Source: Methylocystis sp.
GTDB lineage: Bacteria; Pseudomonadota; Alphaproteobacteria; Rhizobiales; Beijerinckiaceae
Assembly (NCBI RefSeq): GCF_021731785.1
Contig: NZ_JAKFWS010000083.1
Span: forward strand, 1-64,000
Length of the DNA stretch: 64,000 bases
Direction of reading: 5' to 3'
This document shows positions 21,774 to 32,116 of this stretch, one piece after another (within the stretch, counting starts at the first letter, position 1; each line of letters opens with the position of its first letter). The notes beneath the pieces are model-generated. The model ran no database searches. It worked only from the letters and a program-made list of their open reading frames with translations, and was not told where the DNA came from. Position numbers and translations under genes: made by a program.

Positions 21774-22208
21774 ATGTATCGCAAAATTCTTCTACCGATC
21801 GATATCACCGAACGCGCTATGACCGACAGCACGATCGCCGTCGCACAGGGATTGGCGAAGGCGTTCGACAGCGACATGCGCCTCGTCAACGTGCAATCGC
21901 TCCTGCCGATCTCCTTTCTCGACTACGTGCCCGAGAATTTTGACCTTCAGGTGCGTCAAGGCCTCGAGAAGGAAATAGCGGCGGTCGCCGCCAGGATCGA
22001 CTGCGCGCCGGAGCGCGTGTCCACAACGCTTCTGTTCGGTCCGGTCTATCAAAAGGTCTTGGCCGAAGCCGAGGAATGGGGCGCCGATCTCATCGTGTTG
22101 TGCTCGCATCGGCCCGGGATGGATCGTTTTCTCATCGGCTCCAACGCCACGACGATCGTCAATCACGCAAATTGTTCGGTGCTGGTGGTGCGCGGCGCGT
22201 CGCCGTAA
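21774..22208 (+). CDS. Universal stress protein family
   Basis: MYRKILLPIDIT...GADLIVLCSHRPGMDRFLIGSNATTIVNHANCSVLVVR. Confidence 0.9.
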   Translation: MYRKILLPIDITERAMTDSTIAVAQGLAKAFDSDMRLVNVQSLLPISFLDYVPENFDLQVRQGLEKEIAAVAARIDCAPERVSTTLLFGPVYQKVLAEAEEWGADLIVLCSHRPGMDRFLIGSNATTIVNHANCSVLVVRGASP

Positions 22209-22399
22209 CGACGTCGGCGCGCGCATCTGCCGGCGCTGGTTCAACAATCGCCTGCGGAAACGCCGACAGGCCCCGCGCGATGATGAAGCTAAAATGGCGC
22301 CGCAATGACGACGCCTTCACGAAACTCTCATCACGCTCTCACGTGACTTTGCTAACGACCCGTCGATGCGGCGATCACGTGTTTTCGCGGGAGGATGCC

Positions 22400-22600
22400 A
22401 TGTCGAAAGAGGCCATGCACAGCGCCGACGGTTCGGCGACGGAAAAGGCTGAGAGCCACACCGGCAAGATCGTCGGCGGCGTCATCGCAGCGGCGATCGG
22501 CGGCGTGATCGGCGCGCTGCTGATGGGCGGCTATGCGGTGTTTCCGGCGGCGGTCGTCGTCGGTCTGCTTGGGGTCGCGCTGGGATCGGTTTTCGACTGA
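22400..22600 (+). CDS. Small glycine-zipper membrane protein
   Basis: MSKEAMHSADGSATEKAESHTGKIVGGVIAAAIGGVIGALLMGGYAVFPAAVVVGLLGVALGSVFD. Confidence 0.65.
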   Translation: MSKEAMHSADGSATEKAESHTGKIVGGVIAAAIGGVIGALLMGGYAVFPAAVVVGLLGVALGSVFD

Positions 22601-22682
22601 GCGGGAGTTCGCGCCGGGCGCCGCGTTTATAAAGGGGTCCGGCCCGGAGCGTGCGTTTTTGAGTTTCGCGCGTGAAAAACTT

Positions 22683-22722
22683 GGCGGCTTGCGTCTTCCT
22701 TGAAGGCGAAGCCGCCTTTTTC
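22683..22722 (+). terminator. Rho-independent terminator
   Basis: GGCGGCTT...AAGCCGCC followed by TTTTTC. Confidence 0.65.
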
Positions 22723-22947
22723 ATGTGGAAAGTTCGCGGCGTCCGTTCTATCGCCGAGCGGCTAACCTTAAATCGAACTGGTTCTGGCGCTCTCGGCCAC
22801 GGCTTGGCTAAATCGAAGCGTGGGAATATGAGAATTGCTTACGAGGATTGTGGCCTTGGGCGGAACCGTTTCGTTCTGTTTTCGTTACTCCTGAAGAGCC
22901 AGAGCCTCGCGCTGATAAGGCCAAATTTTGTAACTGGGAGGTAGAAA

Positions 22948-23430
22948 ATGAATAAAATACTTGGACTCGCCGCAGCCGCCGCCGTTCTGTTCGGGGGAGC
23001 AGCGGTCGCCGATCCGGTGACCAGCCCCGCCAATGTCCGGTCCGGCCCCAGCCCGAAATGGCGCGTCATCGCCACCTTGCCCGCCGGCACCGATGTGACG
23101 GTGATCGATTGCGGAGGCGGCTGGAAGCGTGATTGGTGCGAGATTCAGGCCGGCCCGGTGCACGGCTTCGTCGCCGCGGGCGTGCTCGGGACGCAGGGAA
23201 ATAATGTCCTCGTCGCGCCGGTCGTTACGAATAATGTCGTTGCGATCTACAAGGGCCCCGGCGTCAACTACAAGATCCTCGGCAGCATCCCCGAGAATCA
23301 GACGGTCAATATGGGCGGATGCGTCGCCGGCACGGGCGGCGTCACCTGGTGCAAGGTCACGTTCGGCGGCAAATCTGGCTACGCCATCCAGTCCGAGCTA
23401 CAGCGCCAGAACTCGCTTTTCCCGATGTGA
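22948..23430 (+). CDS. Secreted SH3-domain protein
   Basis: Signal peptide and two SH3-like units (ANVRSGPSPKWRVIATLPAGTDVTVIDCGGGW; IYKGPGVNYKILGSIPENQTVNMGGC). Confidence 0.8.
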   Translation: MNKILGLAAAAAVLFGGAAVADPVTSPANVRSGPSPKWRVIATLPAGTDVTVIDCGGGWKRDWCEIQAGPVHGFVAAGVLGTQGNNVLVAPVVTNNVVAIYKGPGVNYKILGSIPENQTVNMGGCVAGTGGVTWCKVTFGGKSGYAIQSELQRQNSLFPM

Positions 23431-24430
23431 TTGCGCGGCGCGGCTATGGCCCCTCCGCCTTCGCCGCGCCGCTCTTTCGGAGCCTCCTTCGACGCCCTAT
23501 GATGACTTTTGGCCATCGGCCGCATTTGAGGGCGCCGTCATTCGAGTCGAGACCTCCCGACCCGCTACAGCGCGCGTTTCGCCGCTGACGCGGCGCGCGC
23601 TCGCGCCTAATCCCGGTCCATTCACCCATACGGGAACGTGCAGTTATGTCGTCGGAGCCGGCGATGTGGCGATCATCGATCCCGGGCCTGACGACCCGCG
23701 TCATATCGAAGCGCTGCTTACCGCGATTGCCGGCGAAAGACTGCGCTATGTGCTCGTCACCCATACGCATCGCGACCACTCGCCGGCTGCGCGAGCCTTG
23801 CGGCAGGCCACGGGCGCGACGATCGCCGGATGCGCTCCCTACACGCCTCGTGAGCCGCCAGGCGCCGGCGGCCCCAATCTCGACGCGGCCCACGATCTGA
23901 CCTACGCGCCGGACATTGTGCTGACAGACGGCGACGAACTTGTAATCGGCGGCGGTTCGCTCGTCGCCGTGGCGACCCCGGGTCACACCGCGAACCATCT
24001 GTGCTTCGCGCTCGCCGAGGAGCGGGCGCTCTTCACCGGCGACCATGTCATGGCCTGGGCGACGACCGTGATCGCGCCGCCCGACGGTTCAATGAGCAAC
24101 TATTTGGCCTCGATTGAGCGGCTGCTTGCGCGACCTGACCGCATCTACTGGCCGGCGCACGGCGGTCCGGTGTGCGATCCTCCTCGTTTTCTGCGCGCCC
24201 TGGTTCATCATCGGCGCGGACGCGAAACCGCGATCTTACGGCGTCTCGAAACGGGAGACGAGACGATTGCCGAGATCGTCGCGCACATCTACGCCGGCGT
24301 CGACGAACGCCTCCATCCGGCTGCGGCGATGACCGCGCTCGCGCATCTTGAAGATCTGATCGCGCGCGGTCTTGTCGATTGCGCGGGACGGCCTGTCCTA
24401 CAGGCGCGCTTCTGGCGCCGCGAGGGTTAA
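23129..24430 (+). CDS. MBL-fold metallo-hydrolase (true start unresolved, probably near 23500-23560)
   Basis: THTHRDHSPAARAL, TPGHTANHLCFAL, TGDHVM. Confidence 0.8.
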   Translation: MIGARFRPARCTASSPRACSGRREIMSSSRRSLRIMSLRSTRAPASTTRSSAASPRIRRSIWADASPARAASPGARSRSAANLATPSSPSYSARTRFSRCDCAARLWPLRLRRAALSEPPSTPYDDFWPSAAFEGAVIRVETSRPATARVSPLTRRALAPNPGPFTHTGTCSYVVGAGDVAIIDPGPDDPRHIEALLTAIAGERLRYVLVTHTHRDHSPAARALRQATGATIAGCAPYTPREPPGAGGPNLDAAHDLTYAPDIVLTDGDELVIGGGSLVAVATPGHTANHLCFALAEERALFTGDHVMAWATTVIAPPDGSMSNYLASIERLLARPDRIYWPAHGGPVCDPPRFLRALVHHRRGRETAILRRLETGDETIAEIVAHIYAGVDERLHPAAAMTALAHLEDLIARGLVDCAGRPVLQARFWRREG

Positions 24431-24765
24431 GGCGCCTTCGTAGCCGGCAGAAATATCACAACGTCGTTCTTATGCGCGCGCCCAAGCCGCTTGCGGGCTT
24501 CTTCATCCAGAATGTCGGCGTCGACGGTCTGGCCCTTGATAAGCGCCAGACGGCTTTCCCAAAGCATGCGTTGAAGCTTGAGAATATTGCGCTCCAGGCG
24601 CAGCTGTTCGAGCTTCTGCTCATATTCCTCGCCGGTCTTCAGCCCGCGCTGGCCGTGAACGCCGTGCCAGACGAAATATGCCGCCGTGACGCCGGCCACA
24701 GAGTAGAGGCTGAGCGGAAGCACAAGCGCGCGAACGAGAACTCGAAGGCGATGCATGACCGCCAC
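24427..24765 (-). CDS. Septum formation initiator (FtsB/DivIC-like)
   Basis: Single TM followed by coiled coil GLKTGEEYEQKLEQLRLERNILKLQRMLWESR. Confidence 0.75.
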   Translation of the reverse strand: MAVMHRLRVLVRALVLPLSLYSVAGVTAAYFVWHGVHGQRGLKTGEEYEQKLEQLRLERNILKLQRMLWESRLALIKGQTVDADILDEEARKRLGRAHKNDVVIFLPATKAP

Positions 24766-24791
24766 CCTAGCTCTGACGCGTTTATGCGCCG

Positions 24792-25472
24792 TTAAGGCTC
24801 GTTCGATTTGGCGGTTGCGGCCGGAAATCGGCTTCCTGCCCGCGTGATCCGGTCAATTTCGCCGCGCACGAGCCGCTCCACGAGCGACGGAAGATTCTCG
24901 TTGAGCCATTGCTCGACCATCGGCCGCAGCATTTCTTGAGCGCATCGGTCGAGAATGTCGCTTTCGCGGAACGCCACGCCAGCGGCAAGCGCCTGAAACT
25001 GCGACGCGACTTTCGCAGCCGATTCGGCCGACAGCAGCGGACGTTCTTGGCTGGGGGTCGAATCGGCGATCTTTGTGCCGGGATTTGCCTCTTCGGTCAC
25101 CCTTTCGCCTTCTGACGTTTCTCCGGCTTGCGACGAAGGGTCCGCTAACGCCCGCCCCGCACCGTCGGCGACATACAACAGCCGAACCGCCCCCGCGTCC
25201 TCCATCTCGCCATTAAACGCGTCGGCAGGCGACAGTGGTGGCTCGTCCTGGCGGCGCTCGAGCACCGGCGTCGGATAGGCGCTGTGCGCCGTGGGTCCTT
25301 CGTCGATGTCGGCGCGCCCGCGGCGGCGAACGTCGCGACGCATGCCCGGCATATTGTCGTCGTCGGCGATGATGCGACGGATGGAAGCGAGAATTTCCTC
25401 CATTGACGGCTCGTTCGCACGCGCTTCGTCCTGAATCGGGCGCGAAGGAGCGGATGCGTTGGCTGCGCTCAT
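24792..25472 (-). CDS. DUF2497 / PopZ-family protein
   Basis: EPSMEEILASIRRIIADDD and C-terminal LDRCAQEMLRPMVEQWLNENLPSLVERLVRGEIDRI. Confidence 0.85.
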   Translation of the reverse strand: MSAANASAPSRPIQDEARANEPSMEEILASIRRIIADDDNMPGMRRDVRRRGRADIDEGPTAHSAYPTPVLERRQDEPPLSPADAFNGEMEDAGAVRLLYVADGAGRALADPSSQAGETSEGERVTEEANPGTKIADSTPSQERPLLSAESAAKVASQFQALAAGVAFRESDILDRCAQEMLRPMVEQWLNENLPSLVERLVRGEIDRITRAGSRFPAATAKSNEP

Positions 25473-25609
25473 GGAATTCTGTCGCTTTGCGCGGAAAGTC
25501 CGCGCATGAGGGTGGCCGGATCTCCGATTGCGCCAAGACGGCGAATCAACTCGGTCCGACTGAATTCGACACTTTTCGCGTTATGATGTCACCCGCATTC
25601 GCGAAATTC

Positions 25610-27079
25610 TTATTGGCCGTCGGGCGTGTCGACACCGAACCACTTCTCCTGCACCTGATCGAGATGAACGCTCGGATCATAGAGCGCAACGGCGAGGTCG
25701 AGCTCTTGCGCCGACAGGCGGCCGATCGAACCCAGCGCAGCGTAGGAAGCGACAACGCGATCCCGCTGGGAGGTGAGGAGATTGACTCTGGCGTTAAGGA
25801 GCGACTGCTGGGCATTCAATACGTCGAGGGTCGTGCGCTGGCCGACCTTGGCTTCTTCGCGCACGCCGGCGAGCGCCGTCTCCGCGGCCTTGACCGCCGC
25901 CTGGCCAGAAGCGATCGAAGCCTTCGCGGTTTCGAGGAGTCCGTAGCTCGAAACGACGCTGGCGCGCACGCTGTCGCGCTGCACGTCCGCATTGAGCCTT
26001 GCCTGCCCAAGTTGCTCTTTCGCCTGTCGGATCGAGGCGTATTCTGAGCCGCCCTGATAGAGCGGCACATTCAGTTGTCCGATCGCGGAAGCGGTGAACT
26101 GCTTGGAGCCCGGCAGTCCCAAAAATGAATCGTACTGATTCGAAACCTGGGTGTTGACCGAGAGATTAGGCATCAAGGCGGCTTCCGCGACCTTGACCGC
26201 AAGCGCCGCGGCGTCGACCTGATGCAGCGCCGCCGTCACGCCGGGATGCTCCACGATTGCGATGGCGATCGCCGCCTCAAGCGACTTTGGCAGCAAAGGC
26301 TCGAGGCTGCGCCCAGGCTCCAGACGTTTCGGCTCGACGCCGATGATCTGGCGATAATTCGCCATGCTGTTTTTCAGCTGCGCCTGCGAGGCGTAAAATT
26401 CCGAACGGGCCAAAGAGACCGAGGCTTCCGCCTGGGCTACGTCGGTTCGCGTCACCTCGCCAACCTGGAAACGGTCGCGGGTCTGCTTGAGCTGCTCGTC
26501 CAGCACCGCAATGTTGTTCTTGCGCAAGGATACGACCGCCGTGTCGCGCAGCACGTTCATATAGGCGGTCGCGCCGTTCTGAAGGGTCGCCTGTTCGGTC
26601 AGCCGCATCGTCGATCGCGCCGCGAACACGCCCGATTCTGCCTGCCGCACGGAATTTTCGGTCTTGAAGCCGTCGAACAACGTCTGCGACAGGTTGAGCG
26701 TCGCGCCGCGCGGATAGCCCACATATGTATCTTGGAAATCGCCGCTGGCGCCCGATGCGGCGCCGGCCTGTTGGCTGGAGCTGCCGCCAAACGGAATCTT
26801 GATTGCGGCGTATTGCGCGCCGGCCTGAGCCGTGATGCTCGCCTTCGGCCGGAGGCCCGCCTTGGCTTTCGGCGCGTCCTCGTCGCGCACCCGCACATTG
26901 GCGCGGCTCTGGTTGAGGTCGGGATTGACGTAATAGGCGCGAGCCAGAGCCGAGAGCAGACTTTCGGCTGCAGCCTGATCGGTCGCGACCGAGACGAATG
27001 CAAACGCCAGGACGGCGACCGCGCAGTACGGGAAGCAGGCTGATCGCCGCCCTCCGAGACCACCTCCGTCAGTCGCCAT
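25610..27079 (-). CDS. TolC-family outer membrane efflux protein
   Basis: LLSALARAYYVNPDLNQSRANVRVRDEDAPKAKAGLRP; TLDVLNAQQSLLNARVNL. Confidence 0.92.
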   Translation of the reverse strand: MATDGGGLGGRRSACFPYCAVAVLAFAFVSVATDQAAAESLLSALARAYYVNPDLNQSRANVRVRDEDAPKAKAGLRPKASITAQAGAQYAAIKIPFGGSSSQQAGAASGASGDFQDTYVGYPRGATLNLSQTLFDGFKTENSVRQAESGVFAARSTMRLTEQATLQNGATAYMNVLRDTAVVSLRKNNIAVLDEQLKQTRDRFQVGEVTRTDVAQAEASVSLARSEFYASQAQLKNSMANYRQIIGVEPKRLEPGRSLEPLLPKSLEAAIAIAIVEHPGVTAALHQVDAAALAVKVAEAALMPNLSVNTQVSNQYDSFLGLPGSKQFTASAIGQLNVPLYQGGSEYASIRQAKEQLGQARLNADVQRDSVRASVVSSYGLLETAKASIASGQAAVKAAETALAGVREEAKVGQRTTLDVLNAQQSLLNARVNLLTSQRDRVVASYAALGSIGRLSAQELDLAVALYDPSVHLDQVQEKWFGVDTPDGQ

Positions 27080-27175
27080 TGTTCTTCAACCTATCCTCGC
27101 GCGCCCGTTTTGCGGCCGGTGAGTTGCAACGATGAACGCCGAACGCAACGCTGGACGATGTGAATTTGGCCGGCG

Positions 27176-27895
27176 CTATAGACTGAATCCAGGGGCCTGA
27201 CCGAATCCTTCGAGAACCGGCGCGCTGGCCGAGAAAAGCGGCCGTTCTCCCGCGGCGCGACCGGCTTGGCGCTCGAAACGCACGACTTGCTGGCCGCCGC
27301 GCGGCTCCGGCGTGACGATCGCCAGCAATCGGCCGTCGGGCGTCAGCTGCTCAAACAAGCCGTCGAGGCCTGCCTCCGCATGTCCCTGGACGATGATCAC
27401 GTCGTAAGGCGCAGCGCTGCGGCAGCCCATTTCCAGCGGCCCCAACTCCAACTGCACGTTTTCGCAGCCCAGCGCGTCGAGCCCTGCTTGGGCGCGCGCA
27501 AATAGATCAGGATCGCACTCGAGCGCGACGACCTTCTCCGCAAGTCCGGAGAGCAACGCGGCGGAATAGCCGGCGCCGCCAATGTCGAGCGCCTTGTCGG
27601 TCTCTTTGATGCCGGCGGCCTGAAGCATTCGCGCCAGCACGAGCGGCGGCAGCAGACTGCGCCGGCGCCCGCCGGCCGACTTCACGGCGACCGCGAGATC
27701 CGAATAGGCGAGCGGCGCGAGCGAATCGGAAAGGAAAAGTTCTCGCGGAACGCTAAGGAAGCGCTCGAGCAAGGGAACATCCGTAACGTCGAAAGGACGG
27801 AGCTGGCGCTCAACCATCGTATGCCGAAGCGTCGCCGTCGCCTTGCCAGTTTTCGCCACTCGCGCCACCACGTCCAACATTCGATTTCCGGCCAC
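27176..27895 (-). CDS. pcm: Protein-L-isoaspartate O-methyltransferase family
   Basis: MVERQLRPFDVTDVPLLERFLSVPRELFL...ALDIGGAGYSAALLS. Confidence 0.85.
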   Translation of the reverse strand: MAGNRMLDVVARVAKTGKATATLRHTMVERQLRPFDVTDVPLLERFLSVPRELFLSDSLAPLAYSDLAVAVKSAGGRRRSLLPPLVLARMLQAAGIKETDKALDIGGAGYSAALLSGLAEKVVALECDPDLFARAQAGLDALGCENVQLELGPLEMGCRSAAPYDVIIVQGHAEAGLDGLFEQLTPDGRLLAIVTPEPRGGQQVVRFERQAGRAAGERPLFSASAPVLEGFGQAPGFSL

Positions 27896-27990
27896 GCGCC
27901 GGCCCCTCGAGGGAGATGCTGCAGCGCAGGAAACGCCGTCGCAGCTTTATAGGCGCCGTCTTGCGGCAAGTCCATGGCTACTCCATGGCC

Positions 27991-28449
27991 TCACAGCTCC
28001 GCGCCGACGAGCAGACGGACGCTGTCGTCGCCCGCCCCCAATCGGCGCATTTGTTCGAGCGACGTCTTGTCGAGAACATCGGCGATCGCTTCTCGCGCGC
28101 GCAGCATGACGAGACGAACCGCGCATCGCGTCTCGTCGGCGCAATCGTCGCATCGACGATAAACGGTCTTGCTCGCGCATTGAATCGGCGCCAGCGGCCC
28201 ATCGAGCGTGCGCACGATATTGCCGACGCCGATATCCTCTGGCGGGCGCGCCAACATATAGCCGCCGCCCTTGCCCTTTTTCGAATGCACGAAGCCCGCG
28301 TTCCGCAGTTCGCCCAAAATTGCGTCGAGAAACTTTTTTGGAATTTGGTTCGCGGCGGCGATCTCAGCAACCAGAGCGGTCTCCCCCGGCCGCACCCCGG
28401 CGAGGTGAACCATGGCCTTGAGGCCATATTTGGCTTTTTTCGTCAGCAT
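27991..28449 (-). CDS. Rrf2-family transcriptional regulator
   Basis: MLTKKAKYGLKAMVHLAGVRPGETALVAEIAAANQIPKKFLDAILGELRNAGFVHSKKGKGGGYMLARPPEDI. Confidence 0.92.
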   Translation of the reverse strand: MLTKKAKYGLKAMVHLAGVRPGETALVAEIAAANQIPKKFLDAILGELRNAGFVHSKKGKGGGYMLARPPEDIGVGNIVRTLDGPLAPIQCASKTVYRRCDDCADETRCAVRLVMLRAREAIADVLDKTSLEQMRRLGAGDDSVRLLVGAEL

Positions 28450-28619
28450 TCCCTTGGACCTTAGGGTCAGCGCCGATCGCGCGATTCCCTCTTCGTCGCC
28501 ATATTAGTGCAACTCTGCAGGTTTTTATAATTGATCGCGGGACAGCCCATAGCCTCGAATTGACAAAGTTGACTATCTTTATAGAGTAAAATTTAGGTCA
28601 CCTGTCGGGTAAAGGAAGA

Positions 28620-29423
28620 ATGGCGGAAATTTTCGACGCTTTGAGCGCAATTAATCCGCTCTATTCCGTTTCTGGCTTCGCTGTTGGCGCGCTTGTTGGG
28701 TTCACCGGCGTCGGCGGCGGCTCGCTGATGACGCCGATTCTGATGCTGGGCTTCGGCATCGCCCCCACGACCGCCGTCGGCACCGACCTGCTCTATGCCG
28801 CCATCACCAAGACAAACGGCACGCTCGTTCACGCCCTGCATGGCACGGTCGATTGGCGCATCACCCGCCGGCTGGCCTATGGCAGCGTGCCGGCGACCAT
28901 TGCGAGCCTGATCCTTCTCTCCTGGCTCGGCAAGTCGAGCGGCCACGCGGCCAATGGTCTGATCACCTCGGCCCTGGGATTCGCCCTCATTCTCACCGCC
29001 TTCTCCATCCTTTTTCGTCGCTGGCTTCTCGATCATATCGCGAAACACACCAACAACATGAGCGACAATCGCCTGCTCGGCCTGACCGTGACTCTCGGCG
29101 TCTTTCTCGGGGTGCTGGTTTCGATTTCCTCGGTCGGCGCCGGCGCGATCGGCATGACCGTGCTGCTGGCGCTCTATTCGCATACGCCGACCGCGCGTCT
29201 CGTCGGCTCCGACATCGCCCATGCCGTGCCGCTGACGCTGATCGCCGGCTTCGGGCACTGGCTGATGGGCGGCGTCGATTGGGTGCTGCTGCTCTCGCTG
29301 CTGATCGGCTCAATTCCTGGCATCGCCATTGGCGCGCATTTCGCCGCGCGCGTGCCAGATCGCTATTTGCGCCCGGCGCTGGCGAGCGTCATGGCGCTCG
29401 TCGGAATCAAACTCTCGATTTAG
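28620..29423 (+). CDS. TauE/SafE-family sulfite exporter-like permease
   Basis: [49 protein letters not shown]. Confidence 0.9.
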   Translation: MAEIFDALSAINPLYSVSGFAVGALVGFTGVGGGSLMTPILMLGFGIAPTTAVGTDLLYAAITKTNGTLVHALHGTVDWRITRRLAYGSVPATIASLILLSWLGKSSGHAANGLITSALGFALILTAFSILFRRWLLDHIAKHTNNMSDNRLLGLTVTLGVFLGVLVSISSVGAGAIGMTVLLALYSHTPTARLVGSDIAHAVPLTLIAGFGHWLMGGVDWVLLLSLLIGSIPGIAIGAHFAARVPDRYLRPALASVMALVGIKLSI

Positions 29424-29448
29424 TCCCGACTTCGCTCAGGAGTGCGAC

Positions 29449-30432
29449 ATGTTGCAGACCGCGCCAAAGTTCACCCCGCCGTCGAAACCCGGCCGAGGCC
29501 GAATCTACGATTCGATCACCCAGACGATCGGCGATACGCCGCTGGTTCGGCTCGACCGGCTGGCGCGAGAGCGCGGCGTGGAGGCCAATCTCCTCGCCAA
29601 GCTCGAATTCTTCAATCCGATCGCGAGCGTGAAAGATCGTATCGGCGTCAGCATGATCGAGTCGCTCGAGAACAGCGGCCGGATCACGCCAGGCAAATCG
29701 GTGCTGATCGAACCGACCTCGGGCAACACCGGCATCGCCCTTGCCTTCGTCGCGGCGGCGCGCGGCTATCGACTCATTCTCGTCATGCCCGAGTCGATGT
29801 CGCTGGAGCGGCGCAAGATGCTGGCGCTGCTCGGCGCCGAACTGGTGCTCACCCCGGCCTCGCAGGGCATGAAGGGCGCGCTGTCCAAAGCCAACGAACT
29901 CGCCGCCGAGAACCCCGACGCCGTCATCCCGCAGCAGTTCGAGAACCCCGCCAATCCCGAGATTCACCGCGCGACGACGGCGGAGGAAATCTGGAACGAC
30001 ACCAACGGCGAAGTCGACTATTTCGTTTCCGGCGTCGGCACCGGCGGCACGATCACCGGCGTCGGCCAGGCGCTCAAGGCGCGCCGGCCCGGCGTGCGCA
30101 TCGTGGCGGTGGAGCCGGAAGATTCGGCGGTGCTTTCCGGCCGCCCGCCGGGTCCGCACAAGATACAGGGCATCGGCGCGGGCTTCGTGCCGCCGATTCT
30201 CGATCGAAGCGTCATCGACGAGATCGTCACCATCGGCAATCAGACGGCGTTCGAAACGGCGCGCCTGCTTGCGCGAATCGAAGGCATTCCGGTCGGCATC
30301 TCTTCGGGCGCGGCGGTCGCCGCCGCGCTGGAAATCGCGAACCGCCCCGAGGCCGCCGGCAAGAATATCGTCGTGATAATCCCCTCCTTCGCCGAACGCT
30401 ATCTTTCGACGGCGCTCTTCGAGGGGCTGTAA
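29449..30432 (+). CDS. cysK: Cysteine synthase A
   Basis: [45 protein letters not shown]. Confidence 0.95.
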   Translation: MLQTAPKFTPPSKPGRGRIYDSITQTIGDTPLVRLDRLARERGVEANLLAKLEFFNPIASVKDRIGVSMIESLENSGRITPGKSVLIEPTSGNTGIALAFVAAARGYRLILVMPESMSLERRKMLALLGAELVLTPASQGMKGALSKANELAAENPDAVIPQQFENPANPEIHRATTAEEIWNDTNGEVDYFVSGVGTGGTITGVGQALKARRPGVRIVAVEPEDSAVLSGRPPGPHKIQGIGAGFVPPILDRSVIDEIVTIGNQTAFETARLLARIEGIPVGISSGAAVAAALEIANRPEAAGKNIVVIIPSFAERYLSTALFEGL

Positions 30433-30462
30433 GGCGCTGGCGCGCGAGCGCTTGCGTATTCT

Positions 30463-30885
30463 TCAGCCTTTCGACGATCCGCCTCTCTTGCGCTTTTGCG
30501 GCTGCTTTGGCGCAGGGCTCGGCTGTGGCGCGGGCGTCGGCGCCGTCGGCGCCGCCTGCGCGATCTTGCGGCGCTGAAGCATCTGTCGCGAATAGCCGCC
30601 GACGACATAGCCGACCGCGACGATCACGATATAGACGATCACCAAAAAACCGCCCCGCATATTCGCCGACGCCGCCTTCTCCAGAATGCCGACAACTTCG
30701 CTTTGATCGATGAATTTGTCGGCGATGACGCCACAGATGATGCCGACGATCGGCACGAGCCAGGACGGCAATCGGAAATAGCCAAGCGCCATCGCGATGA
30801 GGAAAGCGACAAGCCCGAAAACGTGCAAGAATTGGATGAGGATCGACTGTATGACGAGTCCTACAAAACGGACGAGTCTGACCAT
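30463..30885 (-). CDS. Hypothetical membrane protein
   Basis: ORF with predicted TM segments; ordered between cysK and pyrB. Confidence 0.6.
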   Translation of the reverse strand: MVRLVRFVGLVIQSILIQFLHVFGLVAFLIAMALGYFRLPSWLVPIVGIICGVIADKFIDQSEVVGILEKAASANMRGGFLVIVYIVIVAVGYVVGGYSRQMLQRRKIAQAAPTAPTPAPQPSPAPKQPQKRKRGGSSKG

Positions 30886-30919
30886 TTCACTCCCCTGGCG
30901 TCATTGATTTTTGGCAAGC

Positions 30920-31870
30920 TTACACATTCGGCAAATGCTGCGCGAGCGCTTCGAGCACCGCCATCCGCACCGCAACGCCCATTTCGACCTGTTCGCGAAT
31001 GAGCGAGCGCGCGCTGTCCGCTACGGCAGAGTCGATCTCGACGCCGCGGTTCATCGGCCCGGGATGCATCACCACCGCATCCGGCGCGGCGCAAGCAAGC
31101 TTCTCCTCATCGAGTCCGAAGAAATGGAAATATTCGCGAGCGCTCGGCGTCAGCGCGCCGGCCATGCGTTCGCGCTGAAGCCGCAGCATCATGACAATGT
31201 CGGCGCTCTCGAGCCCGCGCCGCATGTCGTGAAACACCTCGACGCCGAGCCGCGAGAGACTGTCCGGCGCCAGCGTCGAGGGCCCGATCACCCGCACGCG
31301 GGCGCCGAGCGCGCCGAGAAGCAGAATGTTCGACCGGGCGACGCGGGAGTGCAGAATGTCGCCGCAGATCGCCACTGTCAGCCCTTCGATGCGGCCCTTG
31401 TTGCGCCTGATCGTCAGCGCGTCGAGCAGCGCCTGGGTCGGGTGTTCATGCGCGCCGTCGCCGGCGTTCACCACCGAGCAGTCTACCTTCCGCGCCAGAA
31501 GCAGCGCCGCCCCGGCATGAGCATGGCGGACCACGATGATGTCCGGCCGCATCGCGTTGAGCGTCACTGCCGTGTCGATCAGCGTCTCGCCCTTTGATTC
31601 CGAGGAGCGCGCGACCGACATGTTCATCACGTCGGCGCCCAGACGCTTTCCCGCGATCTCGAAGGACGCCTGCGTGCGGGTCGAGGGCTCATAAAACAGA
31701 TTTATGAGCGTGCGCCCGCGCAAATTCGAACGCTTCTTGTCAACGCGCCGGGACACTTCGATCGCCTCCTCGGCCATGTCGAGAAGAACCTCAATGTCGG
31801 GACGGGCCAGACCCTCGATCCCGAGAAGGTGCCGGTGCGGAAAAGAAGCCTGCGTCGCCCCTGTTTGCAT
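30920..31870 (-). CDS. pyrB: Aspartate carbamoyltransferase catalytic subunit
   Basis: [45 protein letters not shown]. Confidence 0.95.
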   Translation of the reverse strand: MQTGATQASFPHRHLLGIEGLARPDIEVLLDMAEEAIEVSRRVDKKRSNLRGRTLINLFYEPSTRTQASFEIAGKRLGADVMNMSVARSSESKGETLIDTAVTLNAMRPDIIVVRHAHAGAALLLARKVDCSVVNAGDGAHEHPTQALLDALTIRRNKGRIEGLTVAICGDILHSRVARSNILLLGALGARVRVIGPSTLAPDSLSRLGVEVFHDMRRGLESADIVMMLRLQRERMAGALTPSAREYFHFFGLDEEKLACAAPDAVVMHPGPMNRGVEIDSAVADSARSLIREQVEMGVAVRMAVLEALAQHLPNV

Positions 31871-32074
31871 GCGCCGTCTATAGCAGCTTTGCCCAGCGCC
31901 GGAAGCGCCTGTCGCCGCCGCGCTGCAGTTGTCGATCGCGGCTCGCGTCCTTGACATATGCTCGGCCCGAGCACATTTCTTGCGCGACGAAGGTTGCGTG
32001 AATTTAAGCCGCAGCTTAGTCTGCAAAGCTTGAACGCTCCGAGCGGGGATCCGTCTCGGAGATTTTATCGGGTC

Positions 32075-32101
32075 TACTTATACTCATTTTGAGTATAAGT
32101 A
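32075..32101. promoter_or_regulatory. Perfect palindromic operator upstream of nadA (NadQ-type candidate)
   Basis: TACTTATACTC-ATTTT-GAGTATAAGTA, 11-bp perfect arms, ending 15 bp before the nadA start. Confidence 0.75.
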
Positions 32102-32116
32102 GGAGGCGTTGAAACC

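Noticed and set aside
29442-30713. 423-aa ORF overlapping cysK in another frame
   Set aside because: Arg-rich shadow frame; cysK is unambiguous.
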